From Capitella teleta (taxonomy: Eukaryota; Annelida; Polychaeta; Capitellidae), in NCBI GenBank assembly GCA_000328365.1, contig KB309137.1:152097-216096 (forward strand): a stretch of 64,000 nucleotides of DNA, in the 5' to 3' direction. Below the pieces are notes generated by a model, which saw only the letters and a list, made by a program, of their open reading frames with translations, did no database searches and had not been told where the DNA came from. Made by a program: the position numbers and the translations under genes. This document shows, in pieces, positions 48,501 to 64,000 of this stretch (position 1 is the first letter of the stretch; each line of letters opens with the position of its first letter).

Positions 48501-51500
48501 GTGAGTACTGATTGAGTACCCTTCACATGATCGCACTGTACATAAAGCTATGCTACATCCGTACGTGTAACATTGCGGTATGTTCTTGTGCATTTCTCCT
48601 AAATCCTAATCATTGCAACTTGGCTACTTGGGCACAGCTATGTACAACTCAAAATTTAACTACATGCATATTATTGGCGTTCGTAGACCAGTGGTTCTAC
48701 CGCATCTAAGTCTGCATAATAATGTTAGATATTATTGAATGACCTTCTTTCTATTGATCTCTCTGAAAACTCTGAATTACGTAACGGATCATAATTCTGC
48801 CGTCCAATAACCTGATTTAATGTTTCCCCTCAATTTAAAGTTCAATCCCCATCATAAACATTCATGTGACCCATTTAAACACTTTGTTTTCATTTGAAAT
48901 TCTGCATTTAAGGACGAAAAGAAGTTCAATCCGAGTAGCACAGTACCACCATAGATGGTACCACTGACTTAGTGGCATGCATTTGAACACAAATATTGAA
49001 ATATGCATGTCCCATGAATATGCAAATCTGATGATGGCACAGGGTGGATGTGAGATCTCTTTTATCCTTTGACAATATTGTTCTTATTGATCCTTCGTTG
49101 AACTTGATCTCCAATTGCTGACGTGGTGCGATATCATTCTCAGAAAGAAATTCATATTTTTCTTCCATTGCAAAGTTTCCCTAATTTATGCTCAATCATA
49201 CACCTACCGTACTAACACCTGCGTATTTGGACCCATTGGACGTACATGTTATCAATTTATCAAAAGTGTTAAAGTAGAGACTACAAAATATATGAAAATC
49301 GGATGATTACAATCTGGTGATTCTGAAGTTCCCATCCTGATGAACGAACCCAAGGTTAACTTTAAAGGAATCGAGTGAATGTTGGTGATGTGCCTGGATG
49401 TTCTGCTATTCATCACCAAGATGCGGGTTCATAGAAAGTGATCTAATCACCTGTTTTAGATCATAGATATTAGTCCAGCAATTGTGCCAACGCTGGAGGG
49501 TACACTGTATACGATTGCTACTTTATGTTATAAATATGTTGATGTGTGCTTCGTGCCGATGCATGCGACGTATTCTGTGGATTAGCAATGAATGCCTCGG
49601 ACGTAAACGCTCGATTTGAATCTGCAATTGAAGGAGATACGAAAATTGCCGGCTCGGGAGTGAAAGGTATTGAAATTCAACTCCGTATTTCCGTGGTGAT
49701 GTAATTTGTTTTGCTGGACGGTCAAGTTTCTGTGTCTCTAAAGGCCAATGTTGACCCAGAGGCTCACTAGTGAAATTGTTGGGGAGTGTGAGGTAATGTT
49801 GTGTACAAGTGCACTGCGTGGGGAGTATATACATGGATGAGCATTTTACCATTCTGTCATTCTAATTTGTATACACTTATCATGAATTATGTCATAATTA
49901 TGTGTGATCACTGATGCATCTCTGTTTTAAGTGTTTTTTTTTTTTTGTATTCTGTAGAGTCACTAAAATTTATAATACCTGCGTCGATTTACAACAATCA
50001 TCAGAATTTCCATGTGATGATTTCTGATTCAGAGCACGTGAACCACGGCTCATTGATCCCGTTGTCTGTGTGTGTGTGATTTACCTGCATCATGACTGTG
50101 AGCGCGCACTGCCTGACCCCTGCAATGCCTCGGCTTAGTTGTGACCAATAACATGCTGACAGAAATTGGTACAAATGGATGACATATCGTCCTCCGGGTG
50201 TTACGTCATCAGGGTGTACAACTGTACACAACATGTAAATGCTGCCATACAGGTAAATTTGTGACACCTTTGTAAGCAATTGATTGATCAGAGCGTTGCT
50301 TATTTTTGTCGAAGCATCGATCGTTATAACCAGAGCTCAGACTCCATGCTGCCTTGAACCAGCTTTCCTTTCTTGCCCTGGCATCCAACATCTATATGCT
50401 ATATAGGGCTCCAGGGTAATTATTATCCAATACCCGACCCGTGCATTCAAATTACCAAACTAGGACATGTGTGGTGTATTCATGGTTTTTCATTAAGCTT
50501 TTCTTTATCAACCTTGACAGACAGAATGCTTCTTTTAATGAACCCTCGCGTGGGTTTGCCTTAATTCTTGCGTACTGTCATGATTGCCTGCATACCTGAA
50601 TAAGGACCCTGACCCGAAAAGAATTTCACAGTTTTATGATATGTTCATAGTTTTAGCACTCTTTTACTTCTGATAAAACGAGTTCTGATAATTTTGGATT
50701 GTGAGTGCTTTAGATTAGGGAGTCCATATACTATTAGATAGTATATATAGTGAGTTTATTCACTAAAATGTTTCCATGTATGGGACGGCTTCGACTTCGA
50801 GTGATAGACAAATTCAAATCATGAATGTTATCTCGCGCAGTCTGCTTGTACTTATACTATCGGTATATGTTACTAGCATGATGTAATAGTGATTATCATA
50901 TATGATCATCTCTGGCATCAGAGATCTGCTTTGAAGCGCTGTTGATAAATTTAGATAAGAAATAACGGATTTATTGGCCTAACCCGAGTGCCCCCTCCCC
51001 CTCTCCCCAGTCAGCAACTGAGCAAAACTACCCAACGGATATTATATAATCCTATTAGGACGATGGTAAATTTATGAATGTTTGTTCGTGATATTAGTTA
51101 TTTCATGGATTAAGTAATTCAGATATTATCCTTTAGTACTACTGCGTTTTCATTTATTAGTTTAATTGTATCTTCTTTGCGTTGACAGCATGCCATTACG
51201 CAACTGAGTTGATTGTATTGTTTTACCCTGTTACCATGGTTACCTAGGACTTTCACCGTTATATCCTTAGTGTACATCAACTTTGGAAAGGATTTTCTTG
51301 CGTTGCCAACTTGCTAATCACGCTAATTAAATAAATTTATTTGTTTCGGTCTCGATGTTTCATCCGATGAAGCAGAATGATGTTATATACTTGCCATTCA
51401 ATGTACAGTGTGTGGTATGAGCTGATTACGTAATGACACCAAATGCCTTAAAAGATCACCTGAATCTAATTCTACCTACATGCAGATTGCAGGTGAAGAC

Positions 51501-51793
51501 ACAGCCATTATGCTCTCTTGTCAGACGACATAAAATATCCCAGTTTTTACCACTTTTGGCACATTCTGCGCAGTGTTGCGTTTGATGTATATCCCGTGGC
51601 GCAATCTTACGTATGGTGGTGCGATATATATATATATAACGTATAATACTTTATGCATGTATAATAAATTGGTCCCTAAAGCAGCTTTTGAAAAGAATTC
51701 CCTTAAAAAGCCTGCATGATGCCGCCGCGTGTGCCTGCCGTTCCATCATTTGTCATCGCCGCCGAACGTGTTTCGGATGCTTTCCAATGTCAC

Positions 51794-51862
51794 GGCGTCT
51801 CTGTGACCTCGTTTAGGGCGTCTCTGTGACCTAATTCATGGCGTCTCTGTGACCTAATTCAG
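51794..51862 (+). repeat. Three-copy 23-bp tandem repeat
   Basis: GGCGTCTCTGTGACCT begins at 51794, 51817 and 51840, a 23-bp period. The last two copies share CTAATTCA. It is a young small tandem duplication. Confidence 0.9.
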
Positions 51863-52478
51863 ACCAAATAAAGTAGATGAAGAGAAGGGGGTTAAAGCCG
51901 TTTTCTGTTGTAATAATTCTCCTTAGACATCAGTTAAATACCATTTATTTTCACTTGTAGCATTCACAAACAAAAAGCGATTTACAGTTACATTTACGTA
52001 AACATGTTCCGGTATATGGATTGGTTGAAAGAATCAAGAAATGTCATTGAATTGCACGGATTAGGATTAAATTTCCAGTTGGCATTAGCCTAGTCAGGAA
52101 GTCGGTCTGCCACTCTGCCTACTATAGGATGATTGACATTTTGTGTACTATGTAAAATGCTGCTATTTTTGCTCTTATCTGATTATGAACTACTGTGAGT
52201 ACATGTTCATATTCATTTGGCTTCAGGGAGTGTCCTGTGTCCATATTCGAACCAAGGTCCTCCACGATTCTAGTCATTTACAGGATGATAAGAGTACTTC
52301 AAGTCCCTAAATACTTTACGTGACATACATATTAGTGATATTACTATCAATTATTGATAGCATATTATGTAATGCTGCGAGTGACTGATGTCCAGACGAT
52401 ATTATTGGATAATGTTGTCGGTGCTAAAACGTGTACACATCTTTTGTACATTGCAATCAATGTACTATTATGAAGCAG

Positions 52479-52562
52479 GATATGCCCTAGCTCCCCAAGG
52501 GTAGCGGAGCAGTTCCTACACACACCACTACGCTACGGCTTGGGGAACTAGATATGCCCTAG
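52479..52562. mobile_element. Tiny fold-back/MITE-like insertion with direct repeats
   Basis: The 12-bp direct repeat GATATGCCCTAG occurs at 52479-52490 and again at 52551-52562. Between them, inverted ends CTAGCTCCCCAAG and CTTGGGGAACTAG pair at 12 of 13 positions, and an inner TAGCG/CGCTA extends the stem. This is the structure of a fold-back element of about 65 bp with target duplication, or of a small-scale inverted duplication. It has no coding capacity. Confidence 0.65.
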
Positions 52563-54880
52563 ACTTTGAAGCCCATATTATTCTGAATATTCCTGTGCTA
52601 GGCTTCTGGGGATCGAAATTTGATGCTTGATTTGATATTTGACACTTGAAGTTATCTATTGTACGATTATGTTCTTGTTGCTCTTGAGTTCTCTCAACCA
52701 GTATCGCTCAATTCCTAAATAGAAATAAAAAGTTGAAGACTCTACTCTTCCAGTGTGGAAGGACCAAGAAGTGAACTAAATGCTTGTGATTTTCCTTCTT
52801 TTTATCCTCTTAAGGCTCTTTTACACGTATGCAAAATAGAAAATACATGTATAGGCCTTACTCAAGATTACAAAAATATAGGCCTATGTACCATGAGTGG
52901 TATATTAATTATCATGGCTAATACCATGATGCAACGAAGAAGTTAAATTCAAGTATATAATTATTATAAGGGTAGGTAGGGACTGATGGAAATACTTATA
53001 CTAGTAGGTGGTGTTGTTGCTAAGTATACGATGAGTCAGAGGTCAACATCCGCACAGTACCAAACATGACCTTCCCGAGCCATGCCTCAATAACCAATTG
53101 TGAGTTTGGAGTTTTACCACCTTGAACTGCATTTCAGTATTGTTTACTTTATCCATGTGTGGCACTCACTTTCTACTATTCATGAATAGATGCATGGATT
53201 CTTCAGTCGTTGCTTTCTAGTACCAAGTACTCTCGGTTCAGTTGTTCTGAATATGAAACGTTATGATTTTATGCTGAGGATCGTCCTTTTACTGAATGAT
53301 AACGCACCTATATAAAGTGCGTTATGTTTTATGATTTTAAATGATCTCTCTATGTATTATGTGTCCGGAATGTACGGATTCTTAAGTTATTTTTACGGTT
53401 GAGAATCTAAATAAGCTAGTTTTATGCGTTAAACTGTGACAGATGTCTATCGAGATCCCGCCATCACTTAACAGTGACGTAATATTATAATTACAGATAC
53501 TAAACATACATAAACAAAAGCTTCAGCGGGCGCATTGTCTCTCGCGACTGAGTGAAGTAATGTTACATTCGCTGATTCCGACTTTCGTTTGTGAAAATTT
53601 GGCTCTTCGCCAGATAGAGAAAAATATCCAGCTGAATAGTAGGCCTAAATACGCTGACATGACATATTTTACACCACTCACTTCTTGACAAAGAACAGCA
53701 TCCGTCATCTTGAGTGCATCGTCATGTATTTTCGGCTATGTTGTTTATATGCTGATGCAAATAATTGCGATATCAAGTTGTATATTCACATATCTGTTAC
53801 GTGTCTCAGTTTCCTCTTGCGAATATGTCATCTTTATTTCCTGTGAGAATTAATTGATGTCTTTCAATCACTTTCTTGCTTTCGGGTAGATAAGTTTGTT
53901 AATGAATAGTGGTGCACACACGTTTTGTTAATTAAGAATATAATATTCCATGTATTATTAGTTTGATTATTTATATGATTACGCTGCTACATTGTAAAAA
54001 GAAAAAAAAAGAAAATATATAATACTCTATACACGTGTTTCTATGACATCATGTTATTGTCATTGCACGTATAAATCGCTAAAATAATGTTTGATTAGAA
54101 GCCTTGTGGACTTGTTTCGTCAGAATAGGTGTTTAAATCTGCTGGAAATCCCAACTCATAACCGCCCTGCTTCTACTTTCACTACTTTAAAAGTTGCCGA
54201 CATATTGCATAATCAAGCGTTGATTAGTCCAGATTTCGCGCTCCTTATCCACCGTTATCAAAGAGGCAAATGTTTCGTTCGGAACTCCTCTCTCCTTGTT
54301 TGGTGCTGTGGCGTATTTGACACAGTTAATCAAGTTCCGGGGCATCAGTGTGACACTCACCTTCGCCCTCATCGAGTATGGCCAATGCTCTCTCAATCTG
54401 CGACAGTAACGCCATTCAATATCACGCTTTATTCAGCATTTGTATGTCATTGATACTTATTAAGTATCTAATTTAAATAACATACTTTCGGCTAGGTATA
54501 TATTTAATTAATTCGTTCGTTATAGAATCTTATTTGGTAAATCTATTTAAAGTATTCCTGCAGCAACGAAGCAATGTTAAAAGCGCGGAAACAGACCCTG
54601 ATGTATTATTCATAAGTATGCCCATATTTGAGAGATAATATATTTAGACTCCGCCCACATTCATAGTCGATGCATCTGGGTCACAATTTCGTCTCCAAGA
54701 GTTCAGCTGCAAGCGAATGACAGACCTCCGCACTTCAGATCGCGAAACAACTCGATTGTCATACTAGTATTTTTGCTTTAACCATGTAATTTTCCCAGCA
54801 ACACTTTCGTTAACTGTTCAATTGTCTTCGCTTCACGGCATAACAGCGGACCCACTCGCTTGTCAGGTTAGTTCAATGGC

Positions 54881-55134
54881 TATAAAGCGCTGACTCTCAT
54901 TGTAACATTCATTCACGTGCTTACACCTGAAGGCCGGAGACCACTCTCGCTCCTCGTTCTAAACATTGATTGATGATCCAGTGACCGTGGTGGTGTCATT
55001 ATGTACAATTTTTATTGATCGGATTGTCAACTTGTGGATACACATCTCTGTTCTGTCTTCGACTTGGATTTTATTTGCGTGACCACTACTCAGCAAGTCT
55101 TGCTGAGTGTCTCACTGTCTGCTGCACTCAGACT

Positions 55135-55163
<29 letters not shown>
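54881..55163 (+). promoter_or_regulatory. PLK1: TATA promoter and short first exon of PLK1
   Basis: A canonical TATAAAG (54881-54887) is followed by a leader from about 54912 and an ATG at 55135 in good context (ACTATGGGA). Nine codons (MGVYSTHSF) plus AG precede the donor TTTCAG|GTACGC at 55163. The phase (2) is exactly that required by the exon at 56870, giving MGVYSTHSFR-SAAPSS. This predicts a 791-residue short form lacking the 47-kb exon. Transcription is not shown. Confidence 0.5.
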
Positions 55164-62842
<7,679 letters not shown>

Positions 62843-64000
62843 GGAGGCAGAGTGCAATTGTTCACAGACTGAAATGCCTCCGTCAACACTTTGTTGGAAG
62901 CTACAACTTCTGAGTTATTCTGATTATTATTAGGTCTTCATAACTATTATGATAATTCTTCTAAAGAGAAATGTTTAGTTTGCAAGTTTAGATCTTTATA
63001 TTATCATGATTATTATTGATCTTTAATAAGGTATTTTGTACTATTTCTTTTGATAGATTCATTCATCCATCGTGTGATATTGTTTTTCTTTTGCTGAAAT
63101 CCACAATCTAGGTTTTCTTTTCACTTTTTTTTTTAACATTATGGCGTGCAATCCTATTATTAGTGGAAGTTTCGGTGCTAATGCGGGTGCATAAGATACT
63201 GTTATGTGTATATCTTTAGTGCATCAATCAAAAATAATAAGATGAGAATACTCCCTCCCAGTTGAGATTACATAATGCACTTGTGTCTTAGCACGTTCTT
63301 TATTATATTTAAGCTAATCAGATTCTTTGACTGAAGAGATTTGTCACAGCGGCCTCGTTATAAATGTGCAAGATTTACTGAATTCGATTATTTTTGTATT
63401 TCTGTACTTCTGACATCAGCATATCCGGAGAGATTTCTTCCTTTGAATCATCACATTCCTCAAAAATGATATTTTTTTTATTTTCGTTAAATTGAACGTG
63501 AACATCTAATTTCTACAAATTGTACATATCGTGACTTTTGTAATACTTCTCTTTCCTGAAATACCCATTCCAGCAAGCGCCTTGAGCTGTGTGCATTGTT
63601 CACATATCAAAGGTGGTGGTTTCTTCTTCGGGCATAGTTTGCTTTGCGTTCTGACAGTCGAGTGCGTTATGATGAATGTGAATTGTGCGTTATGATTTGC
63701 CCTGTGGTGTTTCGAATGTCCTCATCCTTTCGACCTTTTTTCAATGAGGTCAACTGCCATCGCGGGAAGGCATGCTCAAATAGTTCAAATCAGGGATTCT
63801 CTGTGAGATTTCTGCTGTATTGAATGTGATCATATTGTTCTTTACGGAGATTCTGTGTTTAATTCCGCGCCCCAAAGACTTTGTGGCGATCAACCTTGTT
63901 AATGAATGTCACTGGCCAGTGATGAGTGATGATGCGTGTAGGGAGCGAACGTCATTTCATGCCATCAGGTTACTAGTATTCATGTTTGTGCGGCTAATAT
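62843..64000. other. PLK1 3' region, no further gene
   Basis: AT-rich sequence after the PLK1 stop codon with no recognisable coding exon. No exact AATAAA was seen in the first several hundred bases, so the 3' end cannot be placed. Confidence 0.5.

Larger units (their letters stand above)
48501..54880 (+). other. Presumed long PLK1 intron 5' part, no gene recognised
   Basis: 6.4 kb with only short chance frames. It holds a 3-copy 23-bp repeat at 51794-51862 and a small fold-back element at 52479-52562 (both listed), and a TATATA run near 51628-51640. If the short PLK1 promoter at 54.88 kb is a separate unit, this is partly its upstream regulatory region. Confidence 0.5.

Noticed and set aside
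47970-48593. 207-codon minus-strand open frame
   Set aside because: It is the antisense shadow of the serine/lysine-rich PLK1 5' exon; composition mirrors the plus-strand codons.
50729-50752. Small palindrome TATACTAT-TAG-ATAGTATA
   Set aside because: An 8-bp AT-rich stem is expected by chance in this composition.

Overview
This is a window of animal (metazoan) nuclear DNA, probably from a marine invertebrate. It is AT-rich and spacious, with spliced genes and no operons. I recognise six conserved genes by reading exons, splice sites and phases directly: PRDM1/Blimp-1 (+), MRPS6 (-), Ashwin/C2orf49 (+), WDCP/C2orf44 (-), KIF11/Eg5 kinesin-5 (+) and a Polo-like kinase, PLK1 (+). The species cannot be fixed from sequence alone. 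Many introns are only 48-63 nt and sit beside introns of 0.3-7 kb. This two-size intron pattern suggests a lineage with minimal introns (some sponges are an example), but that is only an inference.

Layout: 1-2.2 kb holds a TATA/CCAAT promoter, a 22-bp-unit minisatellite with a 66-bp higher-order period, and one coding-looking exon of an unrecognised gene. 2.2-10.2 kb shows no gene. 10.3-18.7 kb is PRDM1, with two candidate alternative first exons, both splicing in the same phase to the PR/SET exons, followed by a large exon with five zinc fingers. 19.8-26.5 kb is the small mitochondrial ribosomal protein gene MRPS6 on the minus strand, spread over a 5.25-kb intron. It is head-to-head with Ashwin (149 bp between the two ATGs), and an inverted pair of MITE-like repeats straddles this shared promoter. 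31.2-35.3 kb is WDCP (15 coding exons, mostly separated by ~50-nt introns), head-to-head with KIF11 (21 coding exons, 35.9-42.5 kb). 47.0-62.8 kb is PLK1, with two candidate starts. One is a 1.4-kb exon pair encoding a very long basic, disordered N-terminus. The other is a TATA-driven short first exon at 55.1 kb.

Function: KIF11 and PLK1 are both mitotic spindle/cell-cycle genes and lie next to each other on the same strand. PRDM1 is a transcriptional repressor and cell-fate regulator. MRPS6 serves mitochondrial translation, Ashwin belongs to the tRNA-ligase complex, and WDCP is a WD-repeat/coiled-coil scaffold protein. No retrovirus-like, Polinton-like or CRISPR structure was seen. Mobile DNA is limited to small DNA-transposon-type fragments and fold-back elements. 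The most novel observations are the Polo kinase with a >600-residue N-terminal extension and a second short promoter, the paired PRDM1 promoters, a probable GC-AG mini-intron in KIF11, and the MITE inverted repeat around a bidirectional promoter.
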